Origin: Monocercomonoides exilis
Lineage: Eukaryota > Preaxostyla > Oxymonadida > Polymastigidae
Direction: 5' to 3'
DNA length: 64,000 nucleotides
Assembly (NCBI GenBank): GCA_001643675.2
Contig: LSRY02000006.1
Location: 1,552,501-1,616,500, forward strand
A program made the translations under genes and the position numbers. The notes below the pieces were generated by a model. The model was not told the origin of the DNA, searched no databases, and saw nothing but the letters and a program-made list of their open reading frames with translations. Every line of letters starts with the position of its first letter. The first letter of the stretch is position 1. Of this stretch, positions 33,174-46,600 are shown one piece after another.

Positions 33174-33231
33174 TAAAAATAATAATGGATAAGATCATTC
33201 AAGAAATATTTTATTTTCGGAAAAAATCTTC
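33174..33231. promoter_or_regulatory. 58-bp divergent intergenic spacer
   Basis: Only 58 bases separate the start codons of the leftward kinase (33173) and the rightward HAD hydrolase (33232). Any core promoters and 5' UTRs of both genes must fit here or inside the genes. The spacer is AT-rich with no identified motif. Confidence 0.5.
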
Positions 33232-34394
33232 ATGTCTTTGACAAACAAATATTTTGTTCTGGCTACCGATCTTGACGGAACGTTATTGAGATCTGATCAA
33301 AGCATTTCGCAATTTGACGCTTCCATGCTCTTCAAACTTCAAGAAGGTGGAGTTAATGTTGTTTTTGCAAGTGGTGGGTTTATATTGTTTTATTAAATTC
33401 TAAAAATTTAACACTCACATCTCAATAGGAAGAACATCTTTTGATGTTATAAATAGGTACGAAAAATTGGGGTTAAGACGAGAGAATGCATATGTCATTG
33501 GTTGGGTTTATATTTTTTAATATTTTTTGAGCTGTTAGCTGAAATTCGAATACAGGAACAGCTGGATGTGAAATAGTGAAAATTTCTGATCGCTCTTTGC
33601 TTTATACAAACGGATTAACGGCTGAAGTTGTACCAATCGCTGTTGATTTTTGCAAAGCAAATAATTATAACATAGGTTTCTTGAAGAGCTATTTTAAGAA
33701 TCCGTTTTTAATTTTATGAGAATTTTTTTTCAGAATTTTATTATAAGACAACGCATCTTGTTTGCACAAAGCTAAACAAACATCATGATTATCATGCAAG
33801 AGTTACTGATCTTCAGACTACTGTTATTAGTTACGAAGAAATGAAGGAAAGATGTATTAAATCACCTCCAATGAAATTTTTGATAACGGAAGATCCAGAA
33901 CTTGTTTCAACAAAGTTTGTCAAATTTTCAATTGCCTTAATTGCTATTTTATGAATTTTAAGAATAATTCCTTCATTGAAGGAACTTCTTCCTCCCTCTG
34001 CAAAACCTGTGCGCACAGAACCTTTTTACTGTGAGGTAATTCCTTCATCTGAAGGCAAAGCACATGCTCTTGAATGGCTTTGCGAAAATATATTTCATTG
34101 CTCAATGGAAAATGTTTTAAGTGTCGGAGATTCTGGAAATGATGTGGACATGGTTTGCTAAAAAATAAATAAATATAGCAATTATTAATTTTATAATGAA
34201 ATTTTATTGTTTTGTTTATTCCTTTTTATAAGTTATTATCATGTGGTGGTTCGTATTGCCCATCAAATGCATCTGACGCAGCAAAAGAAGTTGCAAAGCA
34301 TATTTCGACATATTCCAACGAAGAGAATTGCGTTGGTCAAATGATAAACTCAGTTTTCTTTGAAAATAAATACAAGCCGGATGAAGACACATGA
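33232..34394 (+). CDS. Cof-type HAD-superfamily hydrolase
   Basis: Six exons (33232-33373, 33429-33500, 33556-33675, 33734-33914, 33963-34152, 34233-34394) total 867 bases, 288 residues, all in phase. The introns are only 48-80 bases. HAD motif I is ATDLDGTLL with nucleophile Asp13 and acid/base Asp15. Motif II is the FASGRT region near 45-50. Motif III is the Lys in EGKAHALEWL (Lys204). Motif IV is GDSGND (227-232). A middle alpha/beta cap of about 100 residues with conserved core motifs at both ends matches the IIB (Cof) type. The family removes phosphate from sugar phosphates, nucleotides or cofactors with Mg2+; the substrate cannot be told from sequence. Length (270-290) is normal for the family. 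The first in-frame ATG directly before the beta strand was taken; an upstream ATG at 33185 is out of register. Confidence 0.9.
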
Positions 34395-34694
34395 CAGTTA
34401 TTTGAAGCAATTAATTATTTATTCTTTGTATTTATTCGATATTTTGCGTGAAATTTTAAAAAAAATTTCAAACATTTTTAAGTTTCAAAATTGTCAAAGA
34501 AAAAATATTACAAATGATATTGAATTAGCATTTACAAATGATTACACTGAGATAAATCAATCCAAAAAAAGATAAGATAAAGAAAAACGTCACAAAAAGA
34601 GATCAAACAACAAAACTTTCATTTATAAACATTACTTCAAATAGAAGATGAAGAAAAGGATATTCGAACTCAAAAAACGTAATTAATCTCATAT
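34395..34694. other. AT-rich gap between convergent genes
   Basis: About 300 bases between the 3' ends of the HAD hydrolase and the giant DMX-like gene. It is AT-rich with several A-runs, and no gene was seen. Both 3' UTRs should lie here. Confidence 0.5.
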
Positions 34695-37600
34695 TTAAAA
34701 GAAGAGCTGCCTCATTGTCAGCTTTCCTGAGCTTCCGGCTGAGAAGAGATGATGCGCTGTTAATGCCACATCAGTCACAATTGGTAGTGTTTGTGAGAAA
34801 ATCCTCTTTTCCGGTGTGCCATCGCTAAGTGTCAGAAGCAGTGAACGTGTAGCAATGTCCCACAGTTTGATGTATCCATCAGCTGATGCAGAAACCAGAG
34901 TCTGTTCCCAAGGGTCAGTCGCAAGCGCAGTGATTGGAGCAGCATGTGCTGATGGGATGCTCCACAGTTCAGCTCCTCCAGTACGACGAGTGTCAATGCA
35001 GACAAGAGAGCCCGTGCTGCTTCCAGCAATGATGTCTCTTCTCGATGAAGATGAAAGAATGCTGGTGGCACCTGTGGTGGATGTGCTTAGCGTCATGTCA
35101 CCCTTCACAGCTGGAATGGACACGCTGCAGATACACCGTGATTTTGGAGGGAGAAGAAGATCAAATACACACACTCCACCAGTTCCATAGTTGGAGAAAG
35201 AGGCAAATGAAGGGGCAAATGTTGAACTTGCAGATGAAGTTGATGCAAAAGATGTGCTGTTATCGTCTCCAGCTGTCGCCACCAAGAATCCGCTTGGTCC
35301 AATGAAAGCGAAATCATTGCATCTCTTTGAATGGGCTGTTGGAACATGAACAACGGGATGTCGAGGGAGTGATGCTGTAGGTGTTGGGATGCCGTCAAGA
35401 TGCCACATAGCAAAGCCTCCAGTTGAGTCGCTGACTCCGAAACAACAACCATTCAAAGGCTCGAATCTAATTCTTGTGGGAATGTAGTTACTCATATCAG
35501 GAACAGAGGCAGCTGCTGTTGATCCACCAGACAAAGAGCTCAGGCCAAATGTGTCTGGAAGAATTGTAGTGTGTGCGATTGCATGTTGGAAGCCAAATTT
35601 CCACAGGAAAGTGGTTCCTCCACGATGTGCTGAGAGATAGTAGGGAAGGAACGGATGGGCAGCTATTGAACGACAATGGCCCACATTGTGAGGAATCTGG
35701 ATGGTTGAGCAAAGCGGATATGCTTCGTACTTCTCAAAGGCTTCGCAGACAGCGTCTGCAGTTGACATGGAGAACACAGAAAGAGGAGCATTGAACCGTG
35801 AGGCTGTACAGGTGAGAATCAGGTTTGTCTCCACGCCATCGATTGAGGGAGTGATAGAAGTCATGTGAGGAATATCAACAAGTGGATTATCAGCTTTGTT
35901 GGAGAATGTGTGAGATGGTGTTGATAGTGAAGTGGAAAGAGGCTGAGCAAGTGGAGATGATTGGGCAGAAGAAAGAGGAGCAGGTGCTGCAGAGCCAGAC
36001 GAGGCAGCTGCAAGATGCTGCTGGTGCGACATCAGACTTACCAGTGCATGAGAAGACGGGGCGATTGATCGTGACTTGATGAGATGCCAAATGGGCGAGA
36101 CATCGTCAGAGGGAGGGAACAGGTCCAAGAACCTGGCCAAACTGGAATGAAGTGGTGCGGATCGATGCCGAAGTCGGCCAACAACAGCCATCAGATCGGT
36201 GATGAAGTTGTCTTTGAGATCTGAGTAATGGTTGTCTTCATCTGTCGCCTGAACAGAAACTTTCTTCAAAGCACTTCCTTTCATCGGTACAGCGGGCGCT
36301 GCTGTTGGTGCGACTGAGTTGAAGAAATAGCGGGACGAGCGCATGGCAGAATGAGGAGATGTCAAAAACTCCACTGTTGACTGTGCCAACTCTCCAATCC
36401 GAAGAGAAATAATTGTGTTTCCGATTTCAGGTGCAACTCTCCTTTGGAGTGAGGATTTTTGCAAAGCTGTTGAGGATGTGGATGCTGAAGCGCCTGTGTT
36501 GTATGAAACGAGTGGAGATGCAGCAGGAGACGAATAGAGCTGCCGTTGTTGTCCATCTGCTGTGTGCAGTGTGGCACTTTGTGATTGTCCAAGTGGAGTC
36601 GGTGAGAGTGGAGGAACTACATTTGACTGCATGCCTTCAATTGGAGTGATTGAACTGGATACCTGATCTCTTATGGACTGATTGCTTGCACTTGCTGCAC
36701 GAAGAGCAAGGCCAGATGAAGGAGAAGGAGATACATTCAGCGGAGGGAATGATAAATTGGTTGAAAATGGATGATTCACCATGTTGACAGATATCGATCC
36801 GTCTGATGTATCACTGTCTCTCACAGAAGAGATTGATGAGTGTGACATTTCCTCATTGAACATCATTTCTGACTGCCTTTTCAGTGCTTCCTGTGCCAAA
36901 TAGTTGTCCAGTCCGTCAAAGCGATGCAGGCAATCTTCCCAAGTTTCTGCCTCATCGTGGCGAAGGGTGATGCCAGCTCCAAACCAGGTCTTCCTCAGAA
37001 GCTCAACTTCTGAAGAATTGGCAGCAGCAGTCGTTTGGGTAGTTGTACTGAATCCGCGACGAGAGCGAAGCGAGGCATCAACAGCAGAAAGAGGGAATGT
37101 GTCAACAGCACTTTCAGAAGAGGAGGCTGATGCAAGTGATGTCTGAGAAGAAGATGCTCCGGCAAGATTTGTCTGAGATGTTTGAGACTGAGATAGTGAT
37201 GGAATTGAAGAAGGAGTAAACATTGGAGAAGAAGCAGAAGAAGCAGAAGAAAGAGATGCAAGAATCGCTGCAGAGACAGACGAAGCTGGGATTTTCGTCT
37301 TTGGCAGATCCAAGCTGGTGTGCTGCCTCATCAGCAGCGACAAATCCATGTCCACCTCGCGAAGTCCTCTGCCTGAATGGATCAGAGCAACCTGTTGTGG
37401 ACGCTGTGGATTGAAACAGAAGCCGAAGATGGCTTCGTTCTTGGCTGACGAGCGGTAGAGCTCAACAGGCTCAGACGCTGCAACCAGAGGGCATCCCACA
37501 CGAAGCCTATTGGCACGCTGCAGTGGAACAAAGGAAGTGAGAGAAGGATCAGACAGCAGCTGGTTGAAGAGGACAGAAGCAGAAGGCGAGGCATCAAACA

Positions 37601-40600
37601 AAGACGAGCGAGCAAACGAGACAGGAACAAGTGGGAAGACATGGCCATCCACAATGCAATAGCGGCTGGACAGCACTTGCTTTGCAGGCTGAGAACCAGC
37701 TGTGCCAAACGAAGAGTCATTGAAGCCAGAAGCAAACTGGTTGGACTGAGATGAAGAAATAGTGAAAGGGTTGGGTGAAGGAGGGCGAAGAGAGTGAGTT
37801 GACGGATCGAGATCAAGAAGAGAACTGAACAGCACAAGATGGTGTGAATGCGAGCGACGCGAGGCTCTTTTCGCTTTGGGAGTCGACATTAGTGACGAAG
37901 TGGAAGAGGACGATGGTAAAGAAACGGTTTGAGGAGCAGAATTTGAATTGGGATCAAACGACTGGAAAGATAAAGAAAGATATTTCCGTGGCTCCGTTTG
38001 CTCGTTATGAGAAATAGTGTTTTCTGGTGTTTTTGCAGCTGAAACGATCTCAGAGCTTTCTGGATGTTCTGTTTCTGACTGCTCTTTTTCTGATTTCTGC
38101 GCCGAAGGTGGCAAGGTTGGGGTAATTTCTTGTTTGACATTAGTTTCGCTTGATTTTGCAGTCTGTTTTTTGTTGGTCTTCGACTTTGTTGGGAACGAAG
38201 CAGCAGTTGTAACAGAGCCAAAGAGCGAAAATGTGGAAGAGTGGACAGGTGTAGGCACTGTCTGTGGGGCAGAGATGATGCTGCCGATGTTGCTGGTGAT
38301 ATCTCCGAATGGTGTCATCAGATTTGGAATGGCACCTCTATTGAACTGTGCCATTCTCAGCGCCATCTGCAGCTGGTGAGCGCCTTCTTGGAGAGAGGGG
38401 TCATTCTGTGCCATGTTTTTGCGGCGTGCGTAGCCTCTTCTGTGTGAATGTCGACTGGTGCTGTGGTGAGATACCACAAATGGGCTCTGCAAGGCAGCGT
38501 GCAAAGTGGAGCTTGAGTGATGGTGGTGGTGTGGGTGATGGCTGTGCGTGTGCAGAGCATTCAGATTGTGTCGAGAATTGGAGAGGAGTCGGGTGTTGTA
38601 GTGATGAAGATGCAGCTCATGCGACTTGGCAGCAAGAGAAAACAGAGAAAGAGAAGTGGACGGTGCTCCACCTCCGATGGTGAGGTACGGAATGCTTCCG
38701 GTGGCTGAAAGCAGAGGAGAACTGATAATGCGTGCAGGGTTTGTCATAGGCATGCTGGACTTGTTGTTTTCTTGTGCAGTTGATGAAGGATGATGCGTGA
38801 ATGTTGGGATTGACGTTGAAGTGTGGATTTTGTAAGGGCTTTTCTTCAAAGCTGCGAGTTTTTGGAGTGAAGATACTTGAAGCTGTCCATATGATTGTAT
38901 TCTGTGTTGCGCGCCTTCAGTCTGAAGAGGTGGAAGAGGCGTCTCAGATAGCAGAAACTTAGCAATTGCATCAGAAAACAGCGAAAGTGCTTTGCTGAAC
39001 TGCTCCTCTCGCCAAATGAGATAGTGTGACCCAACTTTTGTGGAGAGAGTCAGAACGAGATCACGAAAAGAGCCAGCGACGATGCTTGTGGAAGAAGACA
39101 AAGAGGAGCTCCCAGCAACAGCAAGCGTCTGGTCGCTTATTTCGAGTGCAGCTGTCTTCTGCTGCGAACTCATCTGAGGTTGAGGCGTGTGTGAAAGCAA
39201 AGGATTGCCCAAGGCAGAGTTTCGGGGACTGTAATCAGAGGACTTCATAGAAAGCGGAGTGTCTGCTGGAGAAGGAGAGCAGCTCAGTGGGTTGGCATTC
39301 GACAAATACGCCGCATCGATTGCTCGAATGTCGTTGAGAAGCTGCTGGTCGGACTGGAGGTGCTTCCATCTTGACAGACACACTGAGAAGATGTTGTGCT
39401 TCATCCGCTCGTTCATCTGCTCTGATGTTCGTGGGCGAAGAGGATTTGCTCCAGTAGACGTGGACTGGCCGGATGCGCCCTCATCTTCTGGGTGGATGGA
39501 CACTGTTGACTGCGATGTGAGGGATGATGTGAAGCAGGCAGAGCGGAAGAGAAGAAGCATGAAGCGATGGCGCAGCGACGTCAAAGCAGACGATGAGAAT
39601 TTCAGTGGCTTCATGTTGATCTGGGCGTTCTTTACGAATTCTGCGTGTGCCTGTTGATTGAGTGACTGTAAAGAAATTGGTGCCAATGGCTTTGGTGTTG
39701 ATGTGAGTGTTGTCAGTCCAACAGCAGATGAAGCAGCATTGCTGAACACATTACCAGATGGCTGGGCTGTTTGTGGTGCTGTTTGTTGTGTAGCAGTAGG
39801 CGATGAGACAGATGGGCGATAATATGCCGTGCAGTTCGGATTGTCGCACTTCTTTGAGAGAACAACTGTGGTTGGTGGAGGACGCATTTGCCCGTTAGCA
39901 TTACCTTGGCTTGGTTGTGTGGCTGAAGAAGGAGTATCAGAAGGAGGAACAAGATGAGTCTCATAAGACGACAAAAGAGCAGCTGAATCGTCCTGACTGG
40001 CAGCTTTGGCCTGAACATCAGCGGTTGTTGAGACAGAAGCAGGAGACAAAGGCCATGAGCATCGAGGGCAGTGTGTGAGTGATGGAACAAATGTGATTCT
40101 TCCACCAGCAACAGGAGGAGGTGGAGGCGGCGGTGGCTGCTTTCTGTTTCGATTCAGCGTTTGAGAAGTTGGTATGTCTTTTTTTTGCTCTTTTTTCGTT
40201 TTGATGAATATGTTTTTATGTGCAATAATCATCTGCTTCATCATTTCTGATTCTCTTATGATCATTTCTCGTTCTTCTTCTTCTTCTTCTTCCAATGTTA
40301 AATCTTTCAATGAAAGATAAGGTCGAAGGAATGCTGCAAGTGGACGAATGAAAGCAGGATATGATTGAGAAGGAGACAGAAGAGAAGGACGCTTGCCATC
40401 AAACCGCATTAATGAAAGTGCTTGTGTGGATGAGCTCGAAGATGAGGATGAAGACGAAGACGAAGATGTGGAAGAAGAAGATGACGACGAAGACGATGCT
40501 GAAGTTGATTGTGCAGACGAACGTGAACTGCGATCTTGTTCACCAACAGAGCCATATTCGCTGATGGAGCTCCGTTTCAGCAGCGCTGTCGGTATAAACA

Positions 40601-43600
40601 CGCCTCTCTCAGCAGGATTCATTGCAGCTGTGGTGGGTGTTTCATAAGAAGAGACGTGTGAAGGCTTAGGCACAAATGACATGGGAACAAGAGGCCTACG
40701 TGCAATGTCAGGTGGAGGAGTGATGAGGATGGATGAGAGAGCGCTGTATAATGAGGCATCGAGGTTGAAGAAGTGTGTGCACTCGCGAAGGAGATGATGG
40801 CACATCATCCGAACAACAAGCAGAAACGGGGCTTCGTGTATTTTGAACAAGGACGTCCACAACACAACAACATCCAGCACTTTCCTGATAAGCAACGCTC
40901 TCATCAAAGACTCACCTGCCAGCTTCTCGTGGATTTCGATTGAGTCTGCAATGTTCGAGACATTTGACTCACCACAGCGAACAACATCACTCAGAGGCTC
41001 TGATTTTTCCTCTTCATCTTTCTTTCCATCTGCTTCTGTTCCTTTTTGAGAATTAAGATCCAATGCTCCCTTCTCCTTGTCTTTGTCCTTATCGCTGTGA
41101 AGATCAGTAGCATCTCCTGAGTCCTTAGCACTTCTTGAAGGCTGAAGTTTTTGATGGAGGTTGACTGGCCATATGAACTGAGTGTGATCGAGTGTGTGGT
41201 GCAGCTTCATTTTTGGAGGTGCAGACGAGAAGCACGCAGACACTGACAGAAGAGGATCAGAAAGAATGGCAGTTCCCAGAGGAGACATTGGATTGTGCAG
41301 CGGATGGACAACAGACGGAGGCTTCAGAACAAGGAACTGCTGGCTGTATTTGATGTCGTTGTCTGAAGAAGAAGAGGAGGAGCTTAAGCCGAGCACGTGT
41401 CTCTTTGAAGACGCTGCCCAGTTGTAAACAGAGGTGCGTCGGCGGAATGGTGACGAAGTGTATCGGAAGCAGTCACTGGCAGTGAAAAGAGTGAAAGATC
41501 TGAGCAATGGAGAAGAGATAGTTACAAGTTGCATCGAATTAAAATTGGATGCAGCTCCCTGTGTTTGGCTGGGCTGCAATTGTGTGTTTGGATGAGGAGT
41601 TGGAGAGAACATCGAATTCTGATTCTGATTCTTGTTGCGTGATTTGGAGAATAGGCACAAAACAGAGTCAAATGCAATGTCTGAAGGTGGAGTTGATGGA
41701 GAGAGAGAGGAAATGAACAGGGCCATTCGATCATGGCTTCCTTTCAGCCACAAAGCAAGAAATACAACATAATGAATCATCAGATGAATTTCTATACGAT
41801 CTTGCTCAGTCACAAGCTCATCAACTGTGCGTGAAAGTGTGACTGTCTGATACACTTGCGACGAAAGTGTAAAGATGGCATTTCGGACTCTGCTTGTTCT
41901 GTCGTTCAGTCTTCTCTTTTCTGACTCTGTAAGAACAATATCTGGATTCTCTCCAAATGCCTCTTCCTCTCGTGAATCTGAAGAATTGTGTGATTGTGCA
42001 TTCTTTTGTGCTTTTTCCTTCTGCTGTTCTCTTTGTTTTTTCTCCTCTTCCTCAACAAGTTCTCTCAGCTCTCTCTGATCTGCCGACTGCTTCTCCTTCA
42101 GCTGCTGCGAAGCGTGTCGCAGTCTTATCAAGCACGCTTGAATATCTGCACATTCTTCCAGTGCATCTTCCATCTCTTCATCAGTAATCGTTCCCCATGG
42201 TCGCATTGGTGTGCGCATTCCTTGCGACACAAACAGATGAATCAGCCTGTCCACTTCGTTGAGTCTTCGTTGGCAGATTTCTCGTTCTTCATATCCGCCA
42301 TTGACAATCGGTGGAAGTGGTATTTCATTGTTGTGTCCGTTCTCCTGTCTCCCAGCAGCCGCATACACTTCCTTCAAATAAGCAGCATATCGCACCAGCT
42401 CTTCCTCGTGTTTCTCCCGATGGAACTTCGGCTTGTTCCTTCTGCGTTGTTTGCGCTCAGTTCTTTCTATTCCTTCAGTAGGGGTGCTGTCTTCGCCTTC
42501 CGCAAGTATGCCTGCATCCTGTCCCAGTGCAATTCCGCTCTTTATTGTGTCGTCAAGATGCGTCAGGTGGTTGATCTTGCCTCTTCTCCTCTGCATTGCC
42601 TGCGTGTGAAGCAAAAGCCATGTGATGTGCTGAGTGAGCATTGAACCTCCCATCGATCCTCCACACAGACGCGCAAGCACCGCCCGAGTTCGGTGGAGAA
42701 GGTACTTTCCTGCGATGCTGCTCATCTGTCTCCCTACAGATACAAGATTTGGAAGAAGTTCGTGTTCAAATATCGACACAAGAGACGAGGACGATGCCTT
42801 TGAATCAGCAGCTTGATGAGGAGTCTGATTTGCCTGGCTTGAGAAGTTAACGCCTGGCGAAGAAACAGGAGTTGAAGGAATGCTCACTGGAGTGAAGCTG
42901 CCTTCAACAGGAGACAGAACAGGTGTCTTTCCTTCTCCGACAATAACTGTCTGTCCTTCTGTTGCCAATGAATAGCTTGGTCTTGGTACAGCCAGTGGTG
43001 GATGCTGAGGATTTGAATGTTCTTGTTTGACAAGAGACATTGCACCATGGCCAGGTGCGAGTATCTGTTCGTCTCTTGAAGAAGCATTGCTTTCTTCTCC
43101 AGAAGGTGGAATTGCTGCAGCTGCAGATGCTTCTAAGGCTGCTTTTATTTCTCGTTTCTGTTTGACTTCCATAATAAACCGTTGAATTATCCTCTTTTCG
43201 ACTCTTTCCACGACTTTCTTGACGTCCTCCCTGAAATACCTCAAAGACTGCTTCTTCTCCTCCAATGGAGTAATATCAACCAGAACAAGCAGCACTACAA
43301 TATGATAGATGGCATATGCTCTGTTGGTGCTTGCCCAGCGATAGAGCGTGATGAACAGGCTTCGCACATCCACACCCAAAATATCACACACTTTGTTGAT
43401 CTCACTTCTGATTCCTTCCACAAATGACAGACTGACATGCGCCACACTCGTCAACACTTCTGCAATGTCGCTGTTTGCAACTGAAGCAGCACCTGAGGCA
43501 AGTTGCGACGCTTCCACACTCTCTGACTGCTCAACCACAACAGTCGGCTGGCTCGACGCAAACAGATTGGAAGTAGAGCGCGAGGAAACCAAGGAAGTGT

Positions 43601-46600
43601 CAGATGAATGAGAAGATGAGCTTTTCAGCTGAGAGGGATTGGACTGGATGATGTAGAACAGATAGTCTAAGATCGACTCGCACAGCGCAAGCAGCTTTAG
43701 CCACTCGGCTGAGCCTTCAGTTGTCCAGCACTCATTCAGCAGGGAGTTGTTCTGACTGCCTCCGCTTTCAGTTTCTTTGGCTGTCTTCTCATTTGATGTG
43801 TCAGTTGATTGGGCAGATGATGCTGAAGAGGGTGTTGTGCTTTGCTGTTGCTGGCTGTATTGAGAGAAAATGGACGAAGACGAAGACATCGGAGAAGAGG
43901 CAAAATCAAAGCTATCAAGCATTGAATGGCTGGTTTGAGGCGCCGATGGAGTTGATCCCATAAACGAAAAACGGGAAGAATATGAAGAAGTTGATGGGGA
44001 TAAGCCAAAGCCCGGAGAAGCAAAAGAAGAATCGGGCGAATCCTGCGATGGAGAAGATGAGACAGGAGTTGCTCCTGTAAGATCGCCTTTCTCTTCCAAA
44101 AATTGAGTCACGAGTAGAATGGGAGGATAGTAACTGTATGGATTCTCACTCGACATTGACCCGATCATTGCTCTGACTGAAGCTGCTGTGCTTTGCTGAG
44201 AGGCAGCAGGACTGTCTGTGGATGGGGCAGATGATGGATCGACTGTGAAGCGAGGGGATGTGAGGACAGCATCCATCGAAGGAATCACAGGCATTCCTGT
44301 GAGAATACCCAGGGCATACTGTTGGAACCACTTCTGCGAATAAGGAGTAGCATGAGGACTTATTCCATCTAAAGGCGCTGATTGTGAAGAACTTGTTGTT
44401 TTTTCAGGCTGAGAGAAGAAAGAAACTGGAAGATGCTTCTTCAAAAGCGGGTTCCGCACGAAATGCAGCAGGATCTGGACAGTGTCTGGTGTCTTCGAGA
44501 GGGCTGTGTTCTCCATCAGATATTGAAGAGCACCCGTCTGATCACCCTTGAGTGCATATGCCAGATGAACCATCCAGCCATCCCCGCAGTTTTTGGCGTC
44601 TGGAAAGAGATGCGTCTCGACTGTCTTTGCGATTGTTGTTGTTGATGAAACAGGTGAATTCGCTGGCTGAGATGAAGAAAATGAAGAAGAAGCAGGAGTA
44701 AGCGCTGTGCCGTATGACATTGGCGATATTGCAGAAGAAGAAGATGATGATTTCTTTGTAATATCGAGCAGCCGCGATATGATCATCCCCAGCTGCACAT
44801 CCCGCAGCATCCTGACGCACATGTTGATTGCGTCGCTTGGTTCATCTCCCAAAATGTAGAAGGCTGCAGCATAATGATACTCTTGTCTCCCCACCAGCGC
44901 ATATGCATTCTTCAGCGCAGCCCGCTTCCACCTTTCTGTGGTGAAGTCATTCGCTAAAAATGTGACCATTTTTTGGTCTCTGTTCAGTTTAAACAGCGCA
45001 GACAGCACTGCTTTCTTTCCCAATGCAAAGTACCACAGCGCCACTGACTTGGGATTCTTCGTTCTTTTGAACTCTTCTTTCGCCAGTTTCTCTGCAAACG
45101 CCGTCAGCTTCGATGGAGATGTGAGCCAGTAGCCAATTCCATAAAAACGAGCTTTTTCCCAACTATCGCAGGAGGCGAGAATCATGTCGCACAGGGCATC
45201 TTGTGTGAGTGAATAGAACGCCCATACAAAGTCTATGGTCGACAATGGAAACAGAGGGGCAACAGACTCTGTGCTTGTCGCATCAGCACCAGAAGAAGCA
45301 GAAGCGGATGATAAGGATGATGATGCACCAAATAGTTTGGCTGTGAGAGACGTCGAAGACACACCAAAAGAGCTTGCCTGATGCGAGAAAGATGAATTGT
45401 CTGGTTTTTTCGTCTTTGGTACAAGAAGAGGAGGGCATGCAAACTTGATGGCCAGCATGTATCGCAGTGCAGGCAGATCCAATGCTCCCTTTGATGAAGT
45501 TGACTGCTCCACGATGAGTTCAGTCAGACCAATCAGCTGTCGCTTCTCAACATCGCCCAAACGCTGCATCGGATAGCGCGAAAGAGCAATTCGCAGAAGA
45601 GAGAGATCGGCTGGTGTGAGTGTTGCTGATGATGACGACGACGATGATGCAGATGATGACCCATATGAAGAAGATGTAGATGATGACATTGATGACATTC
45701 CTCCGAATGACCCAAAGCTGTCCAGCAAAGAGCGTGGCTGTTTCACCTCACTTCTCCCGCTGTTCCTCTCATTCTTGTTGCTTACCTTCTCATCTGCACT
45801 GAGCCCCAGAAACACACTGAGAGGAGGCGGAGGCGGGGCAAGCGGCTCCATCTTGTTGAGGTCATCGACTTCTGCATACTCGTTCTCTTCGTGGATGGGC
45901 CTGATGAAGCTGATGAGGCGCTGCAAGATGGACACAGCGATGTCCATGCGATCACAATGAATAAGAGCACGCAGGAAGTTCGGATGGTAGAAAGGCTGTT
46001 TGTACGTGTCGACAGTAAACACCACAGCAGGTGAAGAAGACATTGCTTTTTCCATCAGCATCTGGGTAGATGAAGAGCCGTCTCTTGCTTTGTTCATCAG
46101 GAAAGAGCCTGGGCAGAAGAAGAGAGAAGATTGCGTGTGTGAGGTGAGATTGACTGAGTAGTTGTCTCCTGATTGGAATGCATCAAGAAGCACTGCTGAG
46201 GCAAGTGGCGGTCCCAATGTCAGCGACAAGGATGATGACGATGGATGAGAAGTTGCAATGGAGCGGCGCTTTTGGAGGAGCGAAAGAGAATCATAGCGAA
46301 GAAGAGAAAAGGTGTCTGAATTGCGCGGGCTGTCGATGCTCTTTGAGGCAGAACCGTAGAGAATAAGAGAATCTGTGGAGAGAAGAGAGAGAGAGGAATC
46401 AGAGAGAGAAGCTTTTTGTATGTCTGTTGATTGAGAAGAGTGTTCTTTTCGATAAGTTGGCACAAAATAGGAAAGTGCATTGCTGTTTGAGAGAGCAGAA
46501 GAAGGAGATGTGGAAGAGCGAGGCTGCACCGAAGACAAAGAATGAGTAGAAGATGATGAAGTGCTGGATGGCTGGAGATGAGGAATGGAATAGTCTGTTT

